Source: Hyphomicrobiales bacterium (lineage in GTDB: Bacteria > Pseudomonadota > Alphaproteobacteria > Rhizobiales > Rhizobiaceae). From it: a DNA stretch of 64,000 bases. Made by a program: the position numbers and the translations under genes. Numbering within the stretch: position 1 is the stretch's first letter; every line of letters begins with the position of its first letter. Location of the stretch: NCBI GenBank assembly GCA_900471525.1, contig UCEZ01000018.1:72038-136037 (forward strand). Direction: 5' to 3'. This document shows, in pieces, positions 1 to 7,443 of this stretch. The notes beneath the pieces were generated by a model. The model worked only from the letters and a program-made list of their open reading frames with translations. It was not told where the DNA came from and did no database searches.

Positions 1-342
1 TATTCGGAGGCTTTGGAAAACATCGACGACAAGCAGCGCGAGGGCGTGAAATCGGTCGGCGCCGCCCCCCTCGCTGTCCAGCGCTTCGGCGTCCTGCCGC
101 AGGTCCTGCCGGTCTTTGCCAGTCAGGCACTGTATTTCTGGGAATCCAACACGCGCTCGGCGACCATCATCGGCGCTGTCGGTGCCGGCGGCATCGGCTT
201 GAAGCTCTGGGAAGCGATGCGGACGAATTCCGATTGGGAAAACGTCTGCTATATGGTTATCCTGATCCTCATCGTCGTGTTCATCTTCGACAGCGTCTCC
301 AATCTGCTGCGCTCGCGTCTCATGGGCCAGAAAACACACTGA
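1..342 (+). CDS. phnE: Phosphonate ABC transporter permease PhnE, C-terminal part
   Basis: This is the 3' end of an inner-membrane permease; the 5' part lies outside the window and the reading frame is open from base 1. The visible 113 residues hold the typical end of a PhnE-type permease: a region with GAVGAGGIGLKLWEAM (the coupling-loop area facing the ATPase) followed by a last membrane segment rich in Val, Ile and Leu and a basic tail. In the family it imports phosphonates together with PhnC (ATPase) and PhnD (binding protein). The downstream genes are phosphonate-metabolism genes on the same strand, which fits the end of a phn operon. In rhizobia two PhnE proteins often occur in tandem; which copy this is cannot be told from here. 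Confidence 0.88.
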   Translation, partial: YSEALENIDDKQREGVKSVGAAPLAVQRFGVLPQVLPVFASQALYFWESNTRSATIIGAVGAGGIGLKLWEAMRTNSDWENVCYMVILILIVVFIFDSVSNLLRSRLMGQKTH

Positions 343-346
343 ATGG

Positions 347-366
347 GGTGGCGGATTATCGCCACC
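347..366 (+). terminator. Hairpin after phnE (weak terminator or attenuator)
   Basis: A perfect 7-bp stem (GGTGGCG / CGCCACC) with a 6-base loop lies five bases after the phnE stop. It is not followed by a T-run, so it may only dampen read-through into the next phn genes or protect the 3' end of the transporter mRNA. Confidence 0.35.
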
Positions 367-458
367 TATCACGATAATGTCACGAACAGCGCGTAGCCAC
401 GGGGTCAAATTGGCCTGTCCGATCGCTGCTTCCGTGACATCTCTGCAGGGAATGACCA

Positions 459-1166
459 GTGCGCTACGCATTCTATATCTCGCCTGATGAAGACGATCCG
501 CTGAGCAGCGTGGCGGCGCGCTGGCTTGGTAGCAATCCATTCACCGGCGAAACCCGAGCCCTTGAGCCCGCCGGCGATTTCAATGCAGCGGAACTGACCG
601 CGTTGACCGCCGATCCGCGTCGCTACGGCTTTCACGGAACGCTGAAGGCGCCGTTCGAGCTTGCCCCGGACAAAACCGAAGCACAGTTGATCGATGCCTT
701 CGATGCGTTTTCCGAGGAATGCGCAGCGTTCGAGATACCGGAAATGATACTCGGCCAGCTGGGGCCGTTTTTTGCACTGGTGCCGGCCGGAAATTGTCCT
801 GAACTGCAGGACCTTGCCGACGAAACCGTGCGGCGGTTCTCACCGTTTCGGGCACCGTTGTCTGAGGCCGATATCGCGCGTCGCAAGCCTGAAATGCTTG
901 GCGACGTGATGCGAAGCAACCTGCTCGAATGGGGATACCCTTATGTTTTCGAGAGCTTCCGGTTCCATATGACGCTCACTGGCCCCGTGCCGGCGGAGCG
1001 GCAGCCCGCGATGAAAGCTCTGCTGGAGCAGATTTTTGCCACCATGATCGGCAAACCGCTGGCCGTGACCTCGCTCGCACTGTTTATCGAGCCCGAGCGT
1101 GGCGCTCCGTTTACAGTTCATTCGCTTTTGCCGCTTGGCGGCACGTCCAAACGAAAGATGGCATGA
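459..1166 (+). CDS. DUF1045 phosphonate-operon protein, 2H phosphoesterase-like
   Basis: A 235-residue cytoplasmic protein of the family often found in phn operons (DUF1045, 'putative phosphonate metabolism protein'). Two H-x-T/S motifs typical of the 2H phosphoesterase fold are visible: HGTLKAPF near residue 59 and HMTLTGPV near residue 170. The spacing and the hydrophobic residue after each motif fit a two-histidine active site for cyclic or 2'-3' type phosphodiesters. The start is GTG at 459, preceded by AGGGA at a good distance; an ATG at 452 is in another frame. The stop is one base before phnM. No phnP is visible downstream, so this enzyme could be the step that opens the cyclic ribose phosphate; that role is inference, while the family assignment is firm. 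Confidence 0.82.
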   Translation: MRYAFYISPDEDDPLSSVAARWLGSNPFTGETRALEPAGDFNAAELTALTADPRRYGFHGTLKAPFELAPDKTEAQLIDAFDAFSEECAAFEIPEMILGQLGPFFALVPAGNCPELQDLADETVRRFSPFRAPLSEADIARRKPEMLGDVMRSNLLEWGYPYVFESFRFHMTLTGPVPAERQPAMKALLEQIFATMIGKPLAVTSLALFIEPERGAPFTVHSLLPLGGTSKRKMA

Positions 1167-1167
1167 C

Positions 1168-2307
1168 ATGACCGCTGAAACCGTTCTCTCCAACGCCCGT
1201 ATCGTCCTCGATGACCGCATCCTCAACGGTTCGGTGCTGATCCGCGACGGCAAGATCGCCGATATTTCGGAAGGTGCCAGCCGCATAGGCGAGGATTTCG
1301 AAGGCGATTATCTGATCCCCGGCCTGGTCGAACTGCACACGGACCATCTCGAAGCCCATTATTCGCCGCGCCCCGGCGTGCGCTGGTTAAAGATGGCGGC
1401 GATCCAGGCGCATGACGCCCAGATCGTCACGTCAGGCATCACCACCGTCTTCGACTGCCTGCGCATGGGCTCCGACGAAGATGGCGGCTTTGAGCAGGGC
1501 GAAATGCGCGATATGGCGGACGCTCTGGCGCAGGCGGCAAAGGAAAATCGCCTGCGCGCCGATCATCGCATCCATCTGCGCTGCGAAGTCTCGACCGACA
1601 ACGTGCTTGCGCATTTCGAGGAATTCGAGAACGACCCGCAGGTCGGCCTCGTCTCGCTGATGGATCATGCGCCGGGCCAGCGCCAGTTCCAGACGATGGA
1701 CCAGTACACCCTCTACTACAAGAACAAGCGCGGCCTTTCAGACGAGGCCTTCGCCGCGTTCTGCGCTCGGCAACAGGCGCTTTCGGCCAAGTATGCCGGT
1801 CCGCATCGCACCGAGATCGCCAAGGCCTGCGCCGAGCGCGGCATCACGATCGCCAGCCATGACGACGCCACCATCGCCCATGTCGAGGAATCGGTCGGCT
1901 TCGGCATTCGCCTGGCGGAATTCCCGACCAGCTTCGAAGCGGCGGAAGCCTCGCATGCGGCCGGTTTGAGCGTGCTCATGGGTGCGCCCAATATCGTGCG
2001 TGGCAAGTCGCATTCCGGCAATATCGCCGCGCGCGACCTTGCCGAACGCGGCGTTCTGGATGTTCTTTCGTCAGATTATGTTCCGTTCAGCCTGATCCAT
2101 GCGCCGTTCGTCCTGTCGGACGAGCTGGGAAGCGTCAGCCTGCCTCAGGCGCTCGCCATGGTCACCGCGACGCCTGCCCGCACGGTGGGTCTTGACGATC
2201 GCGGCCGGATCGCCACGGGTCTGCGTGCCGATATCGTGCGTGTCCAGCGTCACGAAGGCATTCCGGTCGTTCGCTCCGTCTGGCGCGAAGGCAAGCGGGT
2301 CGCCTGA
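1168..2307 (+). CDS. phnM: PhnM, alpha-D-ribose 1-methylphosphonate 5-triphosphate diphosphatase
   Basis: A 379-residue amidohydrolase-fold enzyme, close to the length of E. coli PhnM. In the C-P lyase pathway it removes pyrophosphate from ribose 1-alkylphosphonate 5-triphosphate before C-P bond cleavage. Visible family marks are the early metal-binding ELHTDHLEAH segment near residue 55, the central VSLMDHAPGQRQF segment, IASHDDAT and, near the end, VLSSDYVP. The start chosen is ATG at 1168, one base after the preceding stop, because a frame that opens further upstream only overlaps the previous gene. The stop TGA overlaps the ATG of phnN by one base, which suggests translational coupling. 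The cytoplasmic pathway is completed by phnG-L genes that must lie elsewhere. Confidence 0.95.
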   Translation: MTAETVLSNARIVLDDRILNGSVLIRDGKIADISEGASRIGEDFEGDYLIPGLVELHTDHLEAHYSPRPGVRWLKMAAIQAHDAQIVTSGITTVFDCLRMGSDEDGGFEQGEMRDMADALAQAAKENRLRADHRIHLRCEVSTDNVLAHFEEFENDPQVGLVSLMDHAPGQRQFQTMDQYTLYYKNKRGLSDEAFAAFCARQQALSAKYAGPHRTEIAKACAERGITIASHDDATIAHVEESVGFGIRLAEFPTSFEAAEASHAAGLSVLMGAPNIVRGKSHSGNIAARDLAERGVLDVLSSDYVPFSLIHAPFVLSDELGSVSLPQALAMVTATPARTVGLDDRGRIATGLRADIVRVQRHEGIPVVRSVWREGKRVA

Positions 2308-2891
2308 TGCACGGGCAAGGTCAGACGGGCGCGATCATTATCGTGGTCGGCCCCAGTGGCGCCGGCAAGGACAGCGTCATTGGCTTCGTGGCGCGGCACT
2401 TTGCCGGGCGCAAGGATATCGATTTCGTCCGCCGTGTCATCACACGCCCGTCGGATGCTGGTGGCGAGGATCACGAGAGCATTTCCGGCGAGGTTTTCGA
2501 CAGCCGGCTATCCGCCGGTGATTTCGCCGTCGCCTGGCAGGCGCATGGGTTGAAATATGGAATCCCCAAGGAGGCGCTCGAGCGGGTGCGTGAGGGGAGA
2601 ATCCTCATCGCCAATGGCAGCCGCGCGGCGCTCGGACAATTCCGGCAGGTCTTTCCAAGAGTTGCTGTGGTCAACATCGTTGCTTCACCACAGGTTCTGG
2701 CGAGCCGCCTTGTTGCGCGGGGCCGCGAGAGCGAACAGGATATCCTGAACCGGCTGAAGCGGCAGGTGCCGGATATTTTCGACGAGCCGGATGTGACGAC
2801 CATTGACAATAGCGGCCCGCTCGACGTTGCGGGCTCTCGATTTGTGGCGCTGGTTTCGGAATTGCATGGCGTGCCGCTCGCGGCGAGTTGA
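2307..2891 (+). CDS. phnN: PhnN, ribose 1,5-bisphosphate phosphokinase
   Basis: A 194-residue nucleotide kinase of the guanylate-kinase-like fold. The P-loop GPSGAGKDSV sits at residues 15-24 and a basic segment near residues 40-50 (RRVITRPSDAGGEDHES) matches the substrate and lid region of PhnN. It makes PRPP from ribose 1,5-bisphosphate and ATP and thereby returns the ribose of the C-P lyase pathway to nucleotide synthesis. Its start ATG overlaps the phnM stop by one base. The gene ends the plus-strand phn unit; the next gene on the minus strand converges with it only four bases later. Confidence 0.93.
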   Translation: MHGQGQTGAIIIVVGPSGAGKDSVIGFVARHFAGRKDIDFVRRVITRPSDAGGEDHESISGEVFDSRLSAGDFAVAWQAHGLKYGIPKEALERVREGRILIANGSRAALGQFRQVFPRVAVVNIVASPQVLASRLVARGRESEQDILNRLKRQVPDIFDEPDVTTIDNSGPLDVAGSRFVALVSELHGVPLAAS

Positions 2892-2894
2892 GCG

Positions 2895-3884
2895 TCAAAG
2901 CGCGTTGTCGAGAAAATACCACTGGTCGAGATGGGCGCGGACGACCGGTTCGATGACCGAATTGAGCAGCACCACGTCTTCCGTCAGGCTCTCGCCGGGT
3001 TGGTTCTCCGGCGGCAAGACGATGGGTTCCAGCGCAAAGCCGTCGAACGACGTACCGTCGCGCCGCAGAACGTAGCAGGGGCAGATCGTCGCCCCGGTCA
3101 AACGGGCCAGCCGGACGGCAACCGCGAGATTGCCGTCCAGGTGCGGCGGACGATCAAAGAAGGGGCCGCGGATCTTGCCCGCGAAACCCTCGTCGCAGAA
3201 GATCGAGATCGCGCCGCCCTCTTTCAGGATATTCAGTGCCGGTCGTATGCCGTCCTTGCCCGGAGGCAGCAGACCGTAGCCGAGCTTCAATCGTACGCGC
3301 CTGGCGATCCATGCGCGCGCCCTGCCGGCTGGCGGCGTGTAGTTGGCCGATGGGGCAAGCCCGAGTTCAACGAGCTTCGGGGCGAAAATTTCCCAGTTTC
3401 CGAGGTGCATGCAAACAACGATCACAGGCCCCTTGCTGTAGGCCTCGGTAAAATGATGGAGATCGTGCCAGACGGCACGGCGCGCAAGGCGCCCGACAAT
3501 CGAAAACTCCGTCATGATGCGACCCTGGTTTTGCCAGCTCCGCCTGAGAACCCGGCCACGCTCTTCATCGGTTGCATCGGGCAGAAGTCGTTTCAGGTTC
3601 TTCTGCGCCTTCTTCACCGACGAGGAGTGCCAGCGCGGGATGACGAAGGTCCCGAGCCGGGCGCCTGCCGCCGAGCAGATACCTGTCGGAACTGCCTTCA
3701 ATCCGAAGTGCACCGCAAGGTCCAGAAGGTTCTTGATATTGTCGGTCACATGATAGCGGAAGGCAGCCCGGCGCCGGTCCGCATCCTTGAACAGGTCGCC
3801 TATTGGCGGCGCAGGCGGAGCGCGGTAGATCCAGGCGGACCGTTTCGCCGAACCGGTTCCCTGCTTTTTCGGTGGCGCGGCCAC
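2895..3884 (-). CDS. Lipid A biosynthesis acyltransferase (LpxL/HtrB family)
   Basis: A 329-residue membrane-associated acyltransferase. The H-x4-E catalytic signature of the family is seen as HLGNWE in VVCMHLGNWEIFAP, about residue 157, and a second conserved block (FCDEGFAGKIRGPFF) with the usual spacing lies near residue 230. Members transfer an acyl chain from acyl-ACP to a lipid A precursor or, in some cases, to another glycolipid. The start is GTG at 3884, four bases after the P450 stop, so both genes are probably transcribed together. The protein is longer at the N-terminus than E. coli LpxL and lacks an obvious initial membrane helix, so the acceptor is not certain; ornithine-lipid or glycolipid acylation is possible. 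Confidence 0.8.
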   Translation of the reverse strand: MAAPPKKQGTGSAKRSAWIYRAPPAPPIGDLFKDADRRRAAFRYHVTDNIKNLLDLAVHFGLKAVPTGICSAAGARLGTFVIPRWHSSSVKKAQKNLKRLLPDATDEERGRVLRRSWQNQGRIMTEFSIVGRLARRAVWHDLHHFTEAYSKGPVIVVCMHLGNWEIFAPKLVELGLAPSANYTPPAGRARAWIARRVRLKLGYGLLPPGKDGIRPALNILKEGGAISIFCDEGFAGKIRGPFFDRPPHLDGNLAVAVRLARLTGATICPCYVLRRDGTSFDGFALEPIVLPPENQPGESLTEDVVLLNSVIEPVVRAHLDQWYFLDNAL

Positions 3885-3888
3885 GGAC

Positions 3889-5307
3889 CTAGACCCGTTC
3901 GCGCCGATGCAGTGTCACCGGCAATCCGCCGCGCGGTCGAAGCGTCAGACGGCATTGCGGCTCCACCTTGGCGTTCTCCGCCACCCGAACGCGAAACCGC
4001 TGGGCAAGGATCGCAAGGCACAGGATCGCCTCCTGCAGGCCGAATTGCAGGCCCGGGCAGACGCGCGGGCCGCTGGCAAAGGGGATATAACTGTAGGGTA
4101 TCGGCTTTTGCCCGTTGAGAAACCGTTCGGGCTTGAAGAGGTGCGCATCCTTGAAGAATGCCTCCGTCCGATGCAGCAGCCAGGGCACGATGAGGATCAG
4201 CGAGGCCGGCTTGACATCGATATCGCCGATGCGGTCGGCCTCCTTCGTCTGGCGGGCCAAGATCGGTACCGGCGGATAGAGCCTCAGCGTTTCCTCGATT
4301 ACGGCGCGGCACCATTCCAGCTGCGGGATATCGTCGAGCGTCGGCACGCGGTTACCGCAGACGCGGGCGATTTCCTCATGGATGGATTTTTCGACCCATT
4401 GCGCCCGCGACAGCAGATACCATGCCCAGGTGAGCGTGGCCGCCGTCGTCTCGTGGCCAGCCATGAAGATGGTCGCCGCCTCGTTGCGTAGCGCCACGAC
4501 GTCCAGTTTCAGTTCCGGATTGCGCTTCTGCCGGCGCACCAGAAGCTCGACCATCGAATTGTCGTCGCCGCGGCCCGCCAGATGGTCCTCGACTACCTTG
4601 TCGATGATCTGGTGGATGCGCGAGACAGACCGGCGCAGCTTCGGGGTTCGCAGCACCGGCAGACCCTCGTCGAAGCCGAGGAAATAGCCGATGTTGACGG
4701 AATCGATCAGCGACTGGTAGCTCTCGAAACCCTCGCTGACGGCCTTTGCACCGTCTTCGCCGAGATCGTTGCCGAATACCGCGCGCGAGATGATTTCGGC
4801 CGTCAGGCCCGCCATTTCGAACAGCGCATTGACAGGCGCGCCATCGGGCAGGCTTTCCCAGCGGTGGACCAGTTCGCTCGCCGTGTTTTCCATGATCTTG
4901 CCGAAGGCCGGCACGCGGTTCTTGTGGACGATATCGTTGACCAGCGGACGACGCTGTTTCCATGTCTCGCCATCGGAAATGAACAGGCCGTCGCCGAGCA
5001 GGAACTCCAGCGCGCGCCGCATCTGCGGCGTCTTGCGCTCGAAATTCTCGTGGCGCTTTGCGACGACATAGCGGATGGCATCCGGCGAATTGACGACGAC
5101 GATCTGACGCCCGAAGATCTTCATCGAGTTCACGCGGTCGGTGTAGTCGCCCTTGCGCCATATCGACAGAAAATCCTGACGAGCCTTGAGGATAAGGTTG
5201 AGCGGGCGGCCGGGCTTGCCCCTGTAGTAATCGGAATGGGCGGGCTCGAATGAGCTCTTGCGGAGCTTCTCGATGATATCAGTCGTTTGCCGTAAACTGG
5301 AGAACAT
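3889..5307 (-). CDS. Cytochrome P450
   Basis: A soluble bacterial P450 of about 472 residues. The oxygen-binding helix reads AGHETTAATLTW, the K-helix has EETLR, and the heme-thiolate loop is FASGPRVCPGLQFG with the axial cysteine. These three blocks are complete, so the enzyme should be active with a ferredoxin or flavodoxin partner; none is adjacent, and the fdxA product at 51786 is not linked. The start is uncertain: a GTG at 5343 gives 12 extra residues, but the ATG at 5307 gives a more usual N-terminus (MFSSLRQ). The gene lies four bases upstream of an acyltransferase gene, which hints that the substrate could be a fatty acid or lipid. The substrate cannot be read from the sequence. Confidence 0.92.
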   Translation of the reverse strand: MFSSLRQTTDIIEKLRKSSFEPAHSDYYRGKPGRPLNLILKARQDFLSIWRKGDYTDRVNSMKIFGRQIVVVNSPDAIRYVVAKRHENFERKTPQMRRALEFLLGDGLFISDGETWKQRRPLVNDIVHKNRVPAFGKIMENTASELVHRWESLPDGAPVNALFEMAGLTAEIISRAVFGNDLGEDGAKAVSEGFESYQSLIDSVNIGYFLGFDEGLPVLRTPKLRRSVSRIHQIIDKVVEDHLAGRGDDNSMVELLVRRQKRNPELKLDVVALRNEAATIFMAGHETTAATLTWAWYLLSRAQWVEKSIHEEIARVCGNRVPTLDDIPQLEWCRAVIEETLRLYPPVPILARQTKEADRIGDIDVKPASLILIVPWLLHRTEAFFKDAHLFKPERFLNGQKPIPYSYIPFASGPRVCPGLQFGLQEAILCLAILAQRFRVRVAENAKVEPQCRLTLRPRGGLPVTLHRRERV

Positions 5308-5412
5308 ATTCCGGTTGCCCCTGTCTGTGTCCGGTGACGGCACTTTGAATGCTGATCGTTGCAGCTATCGGATAGCAGCAATTTCGGGCGGTGCAAAATT
5401 CTTTCGACAGGG

Positions 5413-5439
5413 AAAACCCTGCCGTCAGTGGCGGCAGGG
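5413..5439 (-). terminator. Rho-independent terminator of the fasciclin gene
   Basis: An 8-bp stem (CCCTGCCG / CGGCAGGG) followed on the minus strand by TTTT lies just downstream of the fasciclin-domain gene and before the P450 gene. Confidence 0.65.
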
Positions 5440-5470
5440 CTCGTCTTCCCCCAAGAATTTCAGGCGGCGA

Positions 5471-6022
5471 TTATTTCGGCAGCATCACCTTGTTGACGAC
5501 CTGGATCACGCCGTTCGACTGGTTGACGTCGGCAACGGTGATCTTGGACGCGCCACCGCTTTCGTCGATGATGTAGATGCCCTTGCCGCGCATGACGGCG
5601 GTCAGTTGGTCGCCACTGACGGCCGTCATGTTGTACTTGCCGCCGTTGGCCTTGATGCGCTTCATCAGTGTTGCCGTTGTGAGCTTGCCGGCGACGACGT
5701 GCTCGGTCAGTACCTTGGTCAGCATCGCCTTGTTTTCAGGCTTCAGCAGCGTATCGACGGTGCCGGCAGGCAGTTTGTCGAAAGCGGCATTGACCGGAGC
5801 AAATACGGTGAAGGGGCCGGGGCCTGCCAGCGTGTCGACAAGGCCGGCTGCCTTGACCGCGGCGACCAGGGTGGTGTGATCCTTGGAATTGACGGCATTC
5901 TCAACGATGTTCTTGGTTTCATACATCGGCGCGCCGCCGACCATCGGGTTGGCGAAGGCGCTACCGGCGATGCCGGCGGCGAGCAGTGTCAGCGATGCAG
6001 TTTTGGCAAATGAGGCCCACAT
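5471..6022 (-). CDS. Secreted fasciclin (FAS1) domain protein
   Basis: A 183-residue protein with a cleavable signal peptide (residues 1-25, ending in GSAFA) and a single FAS1 domain over the rest. The H1 and H2 blocks of the fold are seen as GPFTVFAPVNAAFDKLP and, at the end, NGVIQVVNKVMLP. In rhizobia such proteins are periplasmic or extracellular and have been linked with surface adhesion and symbiosis (Nex18-type proteins); this particular copy's role is unknown. ATG at 6022 is preceded by GGGAGAAA at six bases. The gene stands alone between two hairpins. Confidence 0.9.
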   Translation of the reverse strand: MWASFAKTASLTLLAAGIAGSAFANPMVGGAPMYETKNIVENAVNSKDHTTLVAAVKAAGLVDTLAGPGPFTVFAPVNAAFDKLPAGTVDTLLKPENKAMLTKVLTEHVVAGKLTTATLMKRIKANGGKYNMTAVSGDQLTAVMRGKGIYIIDESGGASKITVADVNQSNGVIQVVNKVMLPK

Positions 6023-6129
6023 GAAATTTCTCCCGGTTCTGGTTCATCTGTCTCAGCAGATGATCAAGCAACGGGACCGTTTCCGGATAAGTTTCGCGGC
6101 GTTCGCATTATTTCAGGCGGAGTGAATGT

Positions 6130-6161
6130 GGCCCGTCGGCGCACGACCGCGCCGACGGGCC
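6130..6161 (-). terminator. Strong hairpin after the aminotransferase gene
   Basis: A perfect 12-bp GC-rich stem (GGCCCGTCGGCG / CGCCGACGGGCC) lies nine bases downstream of the stop of the minus-strand operon that ends with the aminotransferase. No clear T-run follows, so it may terminate weakly or protect the mRNA end. Confidence 0.55.
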
Positions 6162-6169
6162 AGACTATC

Positions 6170-7402
6170 TTAGCGCAAGGCCGCGCAGGCCTTTGCAATC
6201 CGCTCCAGCGCTTCGCGCAGTTCGGCTTCCGAGGTCGCATAGGAGATGCGGAAGAACGGCGACAGGCCGAAGGCGGAGCCCGGCACGACGGCGACATGGA
6301 CATCGTCGAGCAGGTAGGCGCAGAAGTCTGCATCCGTCTCGATGCGCTTGCCTGCGGGTGTGGTCTTGCCGAGGATGCCGGCGCAGCCAGAGAAGGTGTA
6401 GAAGGCGCCTTCCGGTGTGCGGCAATCAAGACCGTCGATGGCGTTGAGCGCCGTGACGACCAGATCGCGGCGGCGCTGGAAGCTCGCGGTGCGTTCTGTG
6501 AGGAAGTCCTGCGGCCCGTTCAGCGCGGCGACCGAGGCTGCCTGGCTGACTGAGGACGGGCAGGAGGTCGCCTGGCTCTGTACCACGGCCATCGCCTTGA
6601 TGAGGTCGCGCGGGCCGCCGGCATAGCCGATGCGCCAGCCGGTCATGGCATAGGCCTTGGAGACGCCGTTGACGGTCAGCGTCCGGTTCTTCAGCGCCGG
6701 TTCAAGCGCCGCCGGGGTAACGAACTTGAAGCCGTCATAGACGATATGCTCATACATGTCGTCGACCAGCAGCCAGACATGTGGGTGCTTCAAGAGCACG
6801 TCGAGCAGCGGCCGGTAATCTTCGGCGCTATAGGCGGCGCCTGACGGGTTCGATGGCGAGTTCAACATCACCCAGCGGGTCTTCGGGGTGATCGCGGTTT
6901 CCAGCTGTTCGGCCTTCAGCCGGAAACCGGCAGCCGCATCGCAGGCGATCAGAACCGGCTTACCCTCGGCGATCTCGACGATATCGGAGTAGGATGTCCA
7001 GTAAGGGGTGGGGATGATCACTTCGTCGCCTGGGTTCAGCGTCGCCATCATGGCGTTGAAGAGGATCTGCTTGGCACCGGTCGCTACGGTGATCTCGTCA
7101 AGCTCGTAGGACACGTCGTTTTCACGGGCGAATTTGCCCTGAATGGCCTTCTTCAGCTCGGGCGTGCCGTCGAGCGCCGTGTACTTGGTCTGGCCGTTCT
7201 GGATGGCATCCCAAGCCGCCTGCTTGACGTGATCGGGCGTATCGAAATCCGGCTCGCCGGCCCCCAGAATGATCACCGGCTTGCCGTTGCGCTTCATGGC
7301 TTGAGCCCGGGCGCCGATCTTCAGGATCTGCGAAACGCCGATCGTGGAAATCCGCGAGGCGGGCGTAAAGCCCGCCTCCTCAACCTTGGTGTTGATGGTC
7401 AT
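6170..7402 (-). CDS. PLP-dependent class I aminotransferase, probable 2-aminoadipate or aspartate aminotransferase
   Basis: A 410-residue fold-type I aminotransferase. Recognisable blocks are ILGAGEPDFDTP near residue 45, the NSPSNPSGAAYS loop, and VSKAYAMTGWRIGY with the PLP-binding lysine. The sequence resembles rhizobial AatA (aspartate aminotransferase, subgroup I-gamma). It is the last gene of the hglS operon, 28 bases after the ALDH7 gene, and preceded by AAGGATC. In that setting the missing chemical step is 2-aminoadipate to 2-oxoadipate, so I infer that it acts as a 2-aminoadipate aminotransferase, perhaps with broad specificity. General motifs cannot separate this from aspartate or prephenate activity. 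Confidence 0.88.
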   Translation of the reverse strand: MTINTKVEEAGFTPASRISTIGVSQILKIGARAQAMKRNGKPVIILGAGEPDFDTPDHVKQAAWDAIQNGQTKYTALDGTPELKKAIQGKFARENDVSYELDEITVATGAKQILFNAMMATLNPGDEVIIPTPYWTSYSDIVEIAEGKPVLIACDAAAGFRLKAEQLETAITPKTRWVMLNSPSNPSGAAYSAEDYRPLLDVLLKHPHVWLLVDDMYEHIVYDGFKFVTPAALEPALKNRTLTVNGVSKAYAMTGWRIGYAGGPRDLIKAMAVVQSQATSCPSSVSQAASVAALNGPQDFLTERTASFQRRRDLVVTALNAIDGLDCRTPEGAFYTFSGCAGILGKTTPAGKRIETDADFCAYLLDDVHVAVVPGSAFGLSPFFRISYATSEAELREALERIAKACAALR

Positions 7403-7410
7403 GGCTGATC

Positions 7411-7443
7411 CTTATTCGATGTCGCCAATCTTATTCGATGTCG
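7411..7443. repeat. Short direct repeat at the ALDH7 stop codon
   Basis: The 14-base word CTTATTCGATGTCG occurs at 7411 and again at 7430, 19 bases apart. The second copy covers the ALDH7 stop codon and last codons; the first lies in the gap before the aminotransferase. It looks like a small tandem duplication that left the reading frame intact. Confidence 0.7.

Noticed and set aside
343..458. A Pho box before the DUF1045 gene
   Set aside because: The TGTCACGAACAG stretch is suggestive, but the second repeat at 11-base spacing is missing.
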